Shown one piece after another: positions 41,901 through 50,187 of a stretch of 53,332 bases of DNA. Every line of letters starts with the position of its first letter. The first letter of the stretch is position 1. The translations under genes and the position numbers were made by a program. Origin of the DNA: TTA-H9 sp002071415 (lineage in GTDB: Bacteria; Bacteroidota; Bacteroidia; Bacteroidales; TTA-H9); assembly GCA_035411425.1 (NCBI GenBank), contig DAONSX010000010.1:1-53332 (forward strand). The letters are read 5' to 3'. The notes under the pieces are model-generated. The model saw only the letters and a program-made list of their open reading frames with translations, made no database searches and was not told the origin of the DNA.

Positions 41901-43264
41901 AACCTGACGAACTAAAATCGGTATATTTCCTGGGCATAGGAGGTATTGGCATGAGCTCAATTGCCCGATACTTTCATCAAAAAGGAATAAGTGTATCGGG
42001 CTACGACCGATGCCCTTCACGCCTCACCGAAGAACTTATGGCCGAAGGTATAGAAATTCATTTCGAAGAACGCCCCGCTTGCATACCTTCCGAGATCGAA
42101 TTGGTAATCTATACTCCGGCTATCCCTGCCGATAACCTCGAATTTCGTTATGCCGCCGAAAAAGGCATTCCCATGATGAAACGATCACAGGTTCTGGGAT
42201 TACTTACCTGCGAAAAACCTACACTGGCAGTTGCAGGTACACATGGGAAAACCACTATTTCTACAATGGCGGCCCATATCCTTTTTAATTCACATCTGGG
42301 TTGTACGGCGTTTCTGGGAGGCATAAGCAAAAATCATCAATCGAATTTCATTACAAAAAATGGAAGCAATTGGGTGGTAATCGAAGCCGACGAATATGAC
42401 CACTCGTTCCTTGAGTTGAAACCACAAATTGCCATAATAACGGCTATCGACCCCGATCATCTGGATATATATCACGATTATCAGAACCTTGTGAATGCTT
42501 TTAAGGATTTTGCGGGCCTGATATCTGCCAATGGATTGCTTATCCTGAAAAAAGGACTCGAAAATCTTCTATCTGGCAGTTATTTATGCCGCAAAGCGAC
42601 TTACTCATTCAATGATACTTCGGCCGATTATTTTGCCAGAGATATTTTGCTCGAGAAAATGAAATATTCCTACTCTATACAAACACCCGAAGGAATTATT
42701 GGCCCAGTACAATTAAAAGTGCCCGCTTATGTAAATATCGAAAACAGTATTGCAGCCTTTGCTGCAGCCCTTGCAGCGGGATGCAGTGCAGAAGAGATTA
42801 TTCGGGCTTTGTCAGATTTCGAAGGAATTCGTCGTCGTTTCGATATACTTTATCAGTCGGATAATTTCACCCTGATTGATGACTATGCGCATCATCCCGA
42901 AGAAATAAAGGCATTGGCCATATCTTTGCGGAATTTATTTCCCACGAAAAAATTAACTGCCATTTTCCAACCTCATCTCTATAGTCGTACCAGAGATCTA
43001 GCTCAAGGTTTTGCACAAAGTCTGTCTCTTTTCGATGAGGTATTTCTCATGGATATTTATCCTGCACGTGAACACCCTATTCATGGTGTAGATTCCCAGA
43101 TGATTATGAAAAAAATGAGCCAAGTGGCACATTTAGTTACCCGTGAAGAAGCATTCAGAGAAATCATAAGCCGCAAACATCAGGTGTTGGCAACAATTGG
43201 TGCAGGTGATATCGAAAAATTAGCCTTGCTTGCCAAAGAAAATCTTAACCGACAAAAATCATGA
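41897..43264 (+). CDS. murC: UDP-N-acetylmuramate--L-alanine ligase
   Basis: A 455-residue Mur ligase adding the first residue, L-Ala, to UDP-MurNAc. The N-terminal YFLGIGGIGMSSIARYFHQKG, the ATP loop GTHGKTT, EADEYDHSFL, IDPDHLDIYHDY, the lid DDYAHHPEEI and FQPHLYSRTRD are canonical. The start overlaps the murG stop and its own stop overlaps the ftsQ ATG (both ATGA), giving tight coupling. Length is normal. Confidence 0.96.
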   Translation: MKPDELKSVYFLGIGGIGMSSIARYFHQKGISVSGYDRCPSRLTEELMAEGIEIHFEERPACIPSEIELVIYTPAIPADNLEFRYAAEKGIPMMKRSQVLGLLTCEKPTLAVAGTHGKTTISTMAAHILFNSHLGCTAFLGGISKNHQSNFITKNGSNWVVIEADEYDHSFLELKPQIAIITAIDPDHLDIYHDYQNLVNAFKDFAGLISANGLLILKKGLENLLSGSYLCRKATYSFNDTSADYFARDILLEKMKYSYSIQTPEGIIGPVQLKVPAYVNIENSIAAFAAALAAGCSAEEIIRALSDFEGIRRRFDILYQSDNFTLIDDYAHHPEEIKALAISLRNLFPTKKLTAIFQPHLYSRTRDLAQGFAQSLSLFDEVFLMDIYPAREHPIHGVDSQMIMKKMSQVAHLVTREEAFREIISRKHQVLATIGAGDIEKLALLAKENLNRQKS

Positions 43265-44061
43265 AGATTAAGAAACTCCTTGAATTTACCGGATGGGCGG
43301 TGGCAGTGGCTGGAACTTCCTTCTTGCTTTCATTCGCTAATTCCGAGCAAAATAAAACCGTATGCAAGGATATCATTATTCAGCTTCATCAAGGCGATTA
43401 TGCGCTCGTTTCTGAAAACGAAATCTTAGGAAAACTTACCAAAAATTACGGCAATTTACAAGGAAAGCCTATCCATAAAATTCCATTCCGAAACATAGAA
43501 TCAGAAATAATGAAAATATCCGCTTTATCGAGGGCTGATGTTTTTGCAACTCCTTCGGGCTATGTAAAAATTTCAGCCGTAGAAAGAATGCCGCTCATAA
43601 AAATTTTCAACCACCAAAATAAGAATTTTTATTTAGACAAGGAAGGGAACATCTTTACCACGCAAACCTCACATTCAGCCAGAGTATTGATAGCAAACGG
43701 CAATATCTCTTTGGAACCAAGAGCCGGAACCAATATCTACCACTTCCCCGATTCAGTTATAGGTATAAAACAGGTAAGAGCTATAGCCTATGTAGCACAG
43801 CATATCAGCAATAATAAAACCTTGAATGCGCTCATAAGCCAAATATTCGTGAACCATAGAAACGAAATCGAACTCATTCCCCTTATTGCCAATCATGTTA
43901 TTATTTTGGGAGATACATCGAATTTAACCGAGAAATTCGAGAATCTATTGATCTTCTACAAACGGATGGGAAATTTGAACCAGCTTAACCGTTACGAGAC
44001 AATAAATTTAAAATATAAGAATCAAATTGTATGTACTAAAAACACAATATATGGAAACTAA
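43261..44061 (+). CDS. ftsQ: Cell division protein FtsQ
   Basis: A 266-residue bitopic membrane protein. A short cytoplasmic start leads into one transmembrane helix (~8-25), then a periplasmic POTRA-like region and a beta domain. The segments PSGYVKISAVERMPLIKIFN and FYLDKEGNIF fit the family. It bridges FtsB/FtsL to the septal ring. Sequence conservation of FtsQ is low, and position between murC and ftsA carries much of the weight. Its end overlaps the ftsA start by 11 nt. Confidence 0.88.
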   Translation: MKIKKLLEFTGWAVAVAGTSFLLSFANSEQNKTVCKDIIIQLHQGDYALVSENEILGKLTKNYGNLQGKPIHKIPFRNIESEIMKISALSRADVFATPSGYVKISAVERMPLIKIFNHQNKNFYLDKEGNIFTTQTSHSARVLIANGNISLEPRAGTNIYHFPDSVIGIKQVRAIAYVAQHISNNKTLNALISQIFVNHRNEIELIPLIANHVIILGDTSNLTEKFENLLIFYKRMGNLNQLNRYETINLKYKNQIVCTKNTIYGN

Positions 44062-45430
44062 GGAGAGAATAGCCGATCTGGGGGAAATCGTTGATCCCTC
44101 CGATATTTATGTAACCAGTCTCGATATTGGCACCACCAAGATTGCGGCCATTGTCGGGCGTCGAAACGAGAACAACAAAGTCGAGATATTGGGCTACGGG
44201 CGTTCCGATTCTTTGGGGGTAAGACGAGGAGTGGTCACCAATATCGAGAATACTGTTCAATCCATTCAGAATGCTGTAAGGCAGGCCGAGGAGCGATCGG
44301 GCAAGAAAATCAAGTATGTTCATGTAGGCATTGCCGGGCATCATATCAAGAGCATGCAGCATCGAGGTACACTCATTCGAAAGAATGGTGAAGACGAGAT
44401 TACTCAGGAAGATATTGAGAATCTGATTAATAACATGTACAGTCTGAACATGAACCCTGGCGAGGAGATTATTGATGTAATTCCTCAAGAATTTACCGTG
44501 GATGGTGAAAGTGGTATCAAAAATCCCGTAGGAGTTTTAGGAACTTCGCTCGAAGCCAATTTTCACATAATCACCGGACAAACCGCCGCTGCCAAGAATA
44601 TTTACAAATGCGTAAAAAAAGCCGGGCTCGAAATCGTAGATCTCATCATCGAACCTTTTGCATCTTCAGAAGCGGTTTTATCCCCCGAAGAAAAAGAAGC
44701 AGGGGTAGTTCTGGTCGATGTGGGCGGAGGAACTACCGACTTGGCTATCTTTCAAGACGATATTATCCGCCACACGGCCGTAATCCCCTTTGGAGGAGAA
44801 ATTGTAACCGAAGACGTAAAGGAGGGTTGTTCCATCATTCGTAAACATGCCGAGGAACTGAAGATAAAATTCGGATCGTCTTTGGCCAGCGAAAACCGAG
44901 ACGAAGATGTGGTCTCGATTCCTGGATTAAGAGGCCGCCCACCCAAAGAAATTACTTTGAAAAACCTTGCCAGTATCATCCAGGCCCGGATGGAAGAAAT
45001 CATGGAATATGTTTACAGAGAAATCGTCAACTCGGGGCTGGAAAGAAAGCTGATTGCGGGAATCGTACTCACAGGTGGTGGCTCCCAGTTACGCCATCTT
45101 AAACAACTTACCGAGTTCATCTCAGGTATGGACACTCGTATAGGATATCCCAATGAACATCTCTCACCCAGATGCCCCTCAGAATTGGCCAGCCCCATGT
45201 ATGCTACAGGAATCGGCTTATTATTGATGGCTCTCGAGCGCACCGAACGCGACCTGAAAAAAAGGGCTGTCCTATCGCAAACATCTACTAAAATTCAGGA
45301 ACAACCCGTCGATGTCCCTATTTTCGAAGAAAAACAATCCGAAAAATTCGTTGATAAAGAACCCAAAAAATCGAAAAGGGAAAGCTTCCTGGAGCGCATT
45401 ACAAAATGGTTCGAAGATGATGGACTATAA
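44051..45430 (+). CDS. ftsA: Cell division protein FtsA
   Basis: A 459-residue actin-like ATPase that tethers FtsZ to the membrane. Signatures are VTSLDIGTTKIAAIVGRRN, GVTNIENTVQSIQNAV-like text around residues 50-75, LVDVGGGTTDLAIF (phosphate 2) and GIVLTGGGSQLRHL (adenosine). The C terminus ends in FLERITKWFEDDGL, the amphipathic membrane-targeting helix. The start was set at the ATG at 44051; the frame is also open upstream to a TTG at 44027. It overlaps ftsQ and is followed by a 143-nt gap before ftsZ. Confidence 0.95.
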   Translation: METKERIADLGEIVDPSDIYVTSLDIGTTKIAAIVGRRNENNKVEILGYGRSDSLGVRRGVVTNIENTVQSIQNAVRQAEERSGKKIKYVHVGIAGHHIKSMQHRGTLIRKNGEDEITQEDIENLINNMYSLNMNPGEEIIDVIPQEFTVDGESGIKNPVGVLGTSLEANFHIITGQTAAAKNIYKCVKKAGLEIVDLIIEPFASSEAVLSPEEKEAGVVLVDVGGGTTDLAIFQDDIIRHTAVIPFGGEIVTEDVKEGCSIIRKHAEELKIKFGSSLASENRDEDVVSIPGLRGRPPKEITLKNLASIIQARMEEIMEYVYREIVNSGLERKLIAGIVLTGGGSQLRHLKQLTEFISGMDTRIGYPNEHLSPRCPSELASPMYATGIGLLLMALERTERDLKKRAVLSQTSTKIQEQPVDVPIFEEKQSEKFVDKEPKKSKRESFLERITKWFEDDGL

Positions 45431-45573
45431 ACTTTCATTCTCATCGAAGATGAAATATCTCTATCCATTCCATACAAAAGAATTTCCTCGAAATGTTCAA
45501 AAAACAATGAATTCATCAGACCTCACAAAGAATTCATCTTTAATTAATTTTAAATCTTAAACAAATTCAACCT

Positions 45574-47109
45574 ATGTTAAAATTCGAAGCACCCAAAAAT
45601 CATTCTTCTATCATAAAAGTGCTGGGCGTTGGTGGAGGAGGAAACAATGCCGTAAACCACATGTTCGATCAGGGCATAGTTGACGTTGATTTTATCCAAT
45701 GCAACACGGATGCACAAATATTGGAAGCCAGTCCAATACCCACAAGGATTCAACTCGGGAAATCAGGCCTTGGGGCTGGCAACAGACCCGATATTGGCAG
45801 AAAAGCTGCCGAAGAATCCATCGAACAAATCCGGCAAATCTTGGAAAACAACACCAAAATGCTGTTTATTACTGCCGGGATGGGAGGAGGAACAGGAACA
45901 GGAGCAGCTCCCGTAATTGCATCGGTAGCTCGCGAGCTCGATATACTTACCGTGGGCATAGTAACCATACCCTTCAGCTTCGAAGGGCGTAAACGTAAAC
46001 TGCAAGCCGAACAAGGCATAGAAGAATTGAAAAAATACGTCGACACACTTTTAGTGATCAACAATGACAGGTTAAGGGATTTTTATGGCAATCTAAAACT
46101 CAGAGAGGCCTTTGCCCATGCCGATGATGTCTTGACTCGTGCAGCTAAGGGAATTGCCGAAATCATAACCGTCAAAGCCTATATCAATGTTGACTTCGAG
46201 GACGTAAAGACAGTTATGCAAAACAGCGGTACCGCCATCATGGGATCGAGCGTAGCCTCAGGTGAAAATAGAGCCCTCAAAGCCGCAGAAGAAGCCCTCG
46301 CCTCACCTTTACTCAATGACAATGACATCAATGGAGCACGCAATATGCTGCTTTACATCTCCTCGTCAAAAGATAACGAAATTACTATGGACGAGGTGAC
46401 CGAAATTACTGCCTATATCCAGAATAATGCAGGCAACGACGTAGATGTCATCTGGGGTGTAGGTTACGACGAAAATCTGGGCGATGCCATCGGAATTACC
46501 CTTATTGCTACTGCTTTCGAGGCTCCAAAAACAAAACAAGATCCCAAAGCTCAGGTAGCAAAGGAAAAGAATATTTTCAACCTCAACAGCGAAGAACCAA
46601 TTCCTTTTGTTTCAAATCCTTCAACAGAGGAAAACAATGAATCCATAAGATTGGTTAGCCAATCGGTACCCGAAAAAACTCCCACTGCGAATGAAACAAT
46701 TTCACAAGAACCATCACAACTTAAAAAGCCAGCTCAACGAAACATCTATCCTCTTTTCCCCGAGGAAGAAAACCCCACTGCTCATTCACCTTATACTATA
46801 CCCGAATCCTCAAATGAACCCGAAATAGCCAAACCTTTCACAGGCACCGAACCCTCCTACTCGATTTCTGAAAAAGTCGAAGCTAAGAACACAGAAAGAG
46901 TGAATGTATTGAGGGGTTTCAGCTATCCTATCAAATCACTCGATCAGGTGGAAAAACTGGAGAATGAACCCGCATATAAGCGGCGTAACAAGAATCTGGA
47001 ACCACCTCCTCTTTCATCAGAATCGCTGGCACCAAAATCCGCTATCTCCGACCAACCCGGAGGCCCGGAAATACGCTCCAATTCTTATTTGTTCGATAAT
47101 CCCGATTGA
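45574..47109 (+). CDS. ftsZ: Cell division protein FtsZ
   Basis: A 511-residue tubulin-like GTPase that forms the Z-ring. The N-terminal VLGVGGGGNNAVNHM is followed by the tubulin signature GGGTGTG at 104-110 and NNDRLRDFYGNL. The GTPase core ends near residue 320 (GITLIATAFEA). A long, low-complexity linker (~325-495, rich in Pro, Glu and Ser) leads to a conserved tail ending NSYLFDNPD, as in other Bacteroidota. The linker is normal for the phylum. The 143-nt gap to ftsA may hold a promoter, but no -7 match was found in it. Confidence 0.96.
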   Translation: MLKFEAPKNHSSIIKVLGVGGGGNNAVNHMFDQGIVDVDFIQCNTDAQILEASPIPTRIQLGKSGLGAGNRPDIGRKAAEESIEQIRQILENNTKMLFITAGMGGGTGTGAAPVIASVARELDILTVGIVTIPFSFEGRKRKLQAEQGIEELKKYVDTLLVINNDRLRDFYGNLKLREAFAHADDVLTRAAKGIAEIITVKAYINVDFEDVKTVMQNSGTAIMGSSVASGENRALKAAEEALASPLLNDNDINGARNMLLYISSSKDNEITMDEVTEITAYIQNNAGNDVDVIWGVGYDENLGDAIGITLIATAFEAPKTKQDPKAQVAKEKNIFNLNSEEPIPFVSNPSTEENNESIRLVSQSVPEKTPTANETISQEPSQLKKPAQRNIYPLFPEEENPTAHSPYTIPESSNEPEIAKPFTGTEPSYSISEKVEAKNTERVNVLRGFSYPIKSLDQVEKLENEPAYKRRNKNLEPPPLSSESLAPKSAISDQPGGPEIRSNSYLFDNPD

Positions 47110-47135
47110 ATTCCAACCCTTGAATTTGCAATAAA

Positions 47136-47591
47136 ATGTCGCTCGAAATTCTAATCAATAATGATATAAAGCAAGCCATGCTTGCAAAAGATACACGCAA
47201 GCTCGAAGCGCTTCGCGCCATTAAGGCTGCTCTTCTTTTAGAAAAAACTGGGAAAGATATTTCCGGAGGCGAAATACCTGCCGAAGTAGAGGTGAAAACA
47301 CTCCAGAGACTCATCAAACAAAGGAAAGAAGCAGCAAATATTTATACAGAAAAGGGCCGTCAGGACTTGGCCGATGAGGAACTCTACCAGCTTGCCATCA
47401 TCGAAAAATACCTCCCCAAACAACTGAGCGAGGCAGAAATTCAGACAAGAGTCGAAGAAATTATCTCTCGCTTAGGCGCTTCTTCAATCAAAGACATGGG
47501 AAAAGTAATGGAAGTGGCTGCAAAAGAGTTGAGCGGTCAAGCCAACAATAAAACGGTTTCGGAAATCGTAAAACGCTTGCTTGTTACATAA
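47136..47591 (+). CDS. GatB/YqeY domain-containing protein
   Basis: A 151-residue protein of the YqeY family (helical, related to the tail domain of GatB). Recognisable segments are NNDIKQAMLAKDTRKLEALR, KQRKEAANIYTEKGR, DLADEELYQLAIIEKYLP and the terminal GQANNKTVSEIVKRLL. The role is not firmly known; some studies link YqeY to tRNA-related functions. It sits 26 nt after ftsZ, a standard place in Bacteroidota dcw clusters. Confidence 0.92.
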   Translation: MSLEILINNDIKQAMLAKDTRKLEALRAIKAALLLEKTGKDISGGEIPAEVEVKTLQRLIKQRKEAANIYTEKGRQDLADEELYQLAIIEKYLPKQLSEAEIQTRVEEIISRLGASSIKDMGKVMEVAAKELSGQANNKTVSEIVKRLLVT

Positions 47592-47665
47592 ACCCACAAA
47601 CTATCGAAATCATTATCAACATCTTGATAGAAATACCCAATAAATAAACAAACAAGCCAACTCCA

Positions 47666-48640
47666 ATGGAATCGCTCAAAGTTATTTCGGTAAACATAAG
47701 CAAAAAAAAGGGAACTGCTAAAATTCCTTGCCAGCAAATCGAACTCTATGAGTCAGGAATCATAAACGATGCGCATGCCGGCGATTGGAACCGTCAGGTA
47801 AGTATGCTCAGTATAGAAAGCATTCATCGATTCGAGGAAAAAACCGGTCGTAAAGTACAGCCTGGCGAATTTGCCGAAAATATTACTACACAGGGCTTCA
47901 ACATTCTAAAAACTCAACCCGGCGACCGCTTCTTCAACGATCAGATCGAACTGGAAGTTACTCAGATTGGGAAAAAATGTCATGGAAATTCATGCATCAT
48001 TTTTCAGGAAATCGGCGATTGCGTGATGCCAAAGGAAGGCATTTTCTGTAAGGTAATAAAACCAGGAAAGATTAAACCCGGCGATACTCTTTATCATAAT
48101 CCTATCGCTTCCTCCAACTCCGCTTTCTATCTCGATGAACATATCTTCAAAGGGAAGGTTATCATCTTAAGTGATAGAGCATTCCATGGAAAATATACCG
48201 ATAAAAGCGGGCCGGAAATCATAAAAATGCTCGGCGATTTTTTCTACAAACAAAATTGGAAATTTACCCTTCATTCGCAAATCCTGCCCGACAATGCCGA
48301 ATGTTTGAAAAATATAATAACCCAATCTTTTAACGAAAAGACCGACCTCCTGATTACAACAGGTGGAACGGGTATTGGACCTCACGATACTACTGTAGAT
48401 GTTGTTGCCCCCTTCCTTCAAAAACAAATTCCCGGCATCATGGAAATAATACGGATAAAATATGGTACCGTGAATCCTGCCGCTTTACTCTCGCGATCCG
48501 TAGCAGGTATTTACGACAAAACCCTCGTGTTCACTCTTCCAGGTAGCCCAAAAGCCGTTCGAGAATACCTGAATGAAATATTCAAGATCTTACCCCATTG
48601 CTTCGAAATGTTATATGGAATCGACAAACACAAACATTAA
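47666..48640 (+). CDS. MOSC domain-MogA fusion (molybdenum cofactor)
   Basis: A 324-residue two-domain protein. The N-terminal MOSC domain (~1-145) has DAHAGDWNRQVSMLS, GEFAENITTQG and two cysteines (C105, C110) in KKCHGNSC. The C-terminal MoaB/MogA domain (~160-320) has VIILSDRAFHGKYTDKSG, TTGGTGIGPHDTT at 231-243 and FTLPGSPKAV. MogA adenylylates molybdopterin before metal insertion; MOSC domains handle sulfur or bind the cofactor. The fusion suggests a joint step in cofactor maturation or delivery. No other moa/moe gene is in the window, and its place beside dcw genes is presumably fortuitous. The next gene starts within its end. Confidence 0.88.
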   Translation: MESLKVISVNISKKKGTAKIPCQQIELYESGIINDAHAGDWNRQVSMLSIESIHRFEEKTGRKVQPGEFAENITTQGFNILKTQPGDRFFNDQIELEVTQIGKKCHGNSCIIFQEIGDCVMPKEGIFCKVIKPGKIKPGDTLYHNPIASSNSAFYLDEHIFKGKVIILSDRAFHGKYTDKSGPEIIKMLGDFFYKQNWKFTLHSQILPDNAECLKNIITQSFNEKTDLLITTGGTGIGPHDTTVDVVAPFLQKQIPGIMEIIRIKYGTVNPAALLSRSVAGIYDKTLVFTLPGSPKAVREYLNEIFKILPHCFEMLYGIDKHKH

Positions 48641-49172
48641 ACCCTTCATTCATCTTAGAGAAGCTTCGAAAGATGATGCTCCGATCATTCTCGAGCTAAT
48701 CTGCGAACTTGCTGATTACGAACGAGCTCCAGAACAGGTTACATTAACCGAAGCCGAACTCCTCAATGATGGATTTGGAGAACGACCACTCTTCAAGGTA
48801 ATTTTAGCAGAAACCGGAGGTAAAACAGTAGGCATGGCACTGTGGTATTTTGCATATTCTACCTGGAAAGGCAAAGTATTGTATCTCGAAGATATTATCA
48901 TTAAAAAAGATTTCAGAGGAATGGGCATTGGAAGCCTGCTATTCGAAGAGCTTATTCTGCAGGCAGGAAAACATCGGGCAAAAAGAATGCAATGGCAGGT
49001 TTTGAACTGGAATGAAAAAGCTATACGATTCTATCAGAAATATGGGGCAAATATGAGTTCGGAGTGGCTAAATGGCAGTCTGACAGAAGAACAGATTCTA
49101 AATTTGAAAGATAAAATCCAACCATTTCATCATGATATTAACGAAGGAAGAAGCTTTGAAACTTTTAAATGA
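48615..49172 (+). CDS. GNAT family N-acetyltransferase (SSAT/PaiA-like)
   Basis: A 185-residue acetyltransferase. The acetyl-CoA loop reads DIIIKKDFRGMGIGSLLFEEL, and ADYERAPEQVTLTEAEL plus WYFAYSTWKGKVLYLED match the spermidine/diamine acetyltransferase subgroup. The substrate is not proven and could be a polyamine, a thialysine-like amine or another small amine. The ATG at 48615 was chosen as the shortest start covering the fold; it overlaps the MOSC-MogA end by 26 nt. The next HD-domain gene starts 41 nt before this one ends. Confidence 0.85.
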   Translation: MESTNTNIKPFIHLREASKDDAPIILELICELADYERAPEQVTLTEAELLNDGFGERPLFKVILAETGGKTVGMALWYFAYSTWKGKVLYLEDIIIKKDFRGMGIGSLLFEELILQAGKHRAKRMQWQVLNWNEKAIRFYQKYGANMSSEWLNGSLTEEQILNLKDKIQPFHHDINEGRSFETFK

Positions 49173-49698
49173 GCATGTACAAAATCCCCGAATGATCCAG
49201 CATTGTCTTTCGAGTGAGGCAGTGATGAGGGCTTTAGCACGTCGGTTAGGGAAAGATGAAGACCGATGGGGGCTTGCGGGTTTACTGCATGATATAGACG
49301 TAGAATATACGAATGCCGACCCCCTCACCCACGGTCTCATAGGTGCCCAATGGCTCGAAGATATGGGCATCGACAAGGATATAGTGGATGCCATACGAAT
49401 GCACAATGAAATGGCTGCTCAAAAACCTCGGACTACTGTCTTCGAACATGCGCTGTCAGCCGGTGAAACCATTACCGGACTGATAAACGCTACCGCACTG
49501 GTCTATCCCGATAAAGACATTCAATTAGTAAAACCTAAATCCATTATCAAAAGAATGAAGGAAAAAGCCTTCGCTGCATCGGTAAAACGAGAAAATATTA
49601 TGGAATGCGAAGACATAGGCCTCAGCCTCGAAGAATTTATTACTATTGCCCTCGAAGCCATGCAAGCTATACCCGATTATAATGAATTTAACAAATGA
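49132..49698 (+). CDS. HD domain-containing phosphohydrolase
   Basis: A 188-residue protein with an HD (metal-dependent phosphohydrolase) domain. His24 is the likely first ligand (RMIQHCLSSE), followed by the H53-D54 pair in GLLHDIDVEY, then THGLIGAQWLEDMG and DAIRMHNE with further histidines. The family hydrolyses nucleotides or related phosphates, but the substrate is unknown. It overlaps the GNAT gene by 41 nt and the next gene by 4 nt (ATGA), so all three are cotranscribed. Confidence 0.85.
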   Translation: MILTKEEALKLLNEHVQNPRMIQHCLSSEAVMRALARRLGKDEDRWGLAGLLHDIDVEYTNADPLTHGLIGAQWLEDMGIDKDIVDAIRMHNEMAAQKPRTTVFEHALSAGETITGLINATALVYPDKDIQLVKPKSIIKRMKEKAFAASVKRENIMECEDIGLSLEEFITIALEAMQAIPDYNEFNK

Positions 49699-49997
49699 AA
49701 GTCAATAAGTTAAAACATTTTTCCCATAAGTATTTATTCTTGATTCTGTTTGTCATATTTCTTATCTGGCTCACCTTTTTCGATCCCAATAGCCTGATTA
49801 CACAGATCAAATTATCGCATCAGGAAAAACAAATGCGCCAGGAAGCCGAATGGTATCGAAAAGAAATCAACAACTATAAAACCCAGCTCAACGAAATTCT
49901 GTACAATCCCGAAGTTACCGAAAAATTCGTAAGAGAACAGTATTTGATGAAAAGACCCAACGAAGAAATTTTTCTTATAGCTCGTCCTGTTGAATAA
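49695..49997 (+). CDS. FtsB/DivIC-family septum formation initiator
   Basis: A 100-residue bitopic membrane protein. One transmembrane helix (~12-30, YLFLILFVIFLIWLTFF) is followed by a coiled coil (~40-70) and the segment VTEKFVREQYLMKRPNEEIF, typical of the DivIC/FtsB family. It should join FtsL and FtsQ in the divisome, although it is encoded at the far end of the cluster. It starts at the HD-gene stop (ATGA) and is followed by a terminator. Confidence 0.88.
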   Translation: MKVNKLKHFSHKYLFLILFVIFLIWLTFFDPNSLITQIKLSHQEKQMRQEAEWYRKEINNYKTQLNEILYNPEVTEKFVREQYLMKRPNEEIFLIARPVE

Positions 49998-50039
49998 ATA
50001 AAATGGAAGGATACAAAATCTTTAACAAAAATTATCAAA

Positions 50040-50084
50040 ATAAATCAGATTTTTTTGTTTTCAACCTATTCTGATTTATAATTT
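50040..50084 (+). terminator. Terminator of the dcw-ftsB transcript
   Basis: A 10-bp stem (ATAAATCAGA at 50040-50049 with TCTGATTTAT at 50070-50079) around a 20-nt loop is followed by AATTTTTATT. It lies 43 nt after the FtsB-like gene and would end the long plus-strand transcript. Confidence 0.5.
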
Positions 50085-50114
50085 TTATTACAAACCTTCA
50101 TCGTTCCTGTAATA

Positions 50115-50153
50115 TACCAAAAAAGAAGGGATAAAAAAGCAATATCCCTTCTT
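50115..50153 (-). terminator. Terminator of the large T9SS protein gene
   Basis: On the minus strand AAGAAGGGATA (50153-50143) pairs with TATCCCTTCTT (50133-50123) around a 9-nt loop and runs straight into a stretch of T residues. It lies 35 nt after the stop codon of the minus-strand gene. The 11-bp stem is perfect. Confidence 0.75.
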
Positions 50154-50187
50154 CAATGATTTCGAAATTTTCTAATGTTTATCTAAA

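Noticed and set aside
45312..45560. 82-residue open frame across the ftsA end and the ftsZ gap
   Set aside because: It overlaps ftsA in another frame, has no ribosome-binding site or recognisable domain, and its frame simply follows the A-rich sequence.
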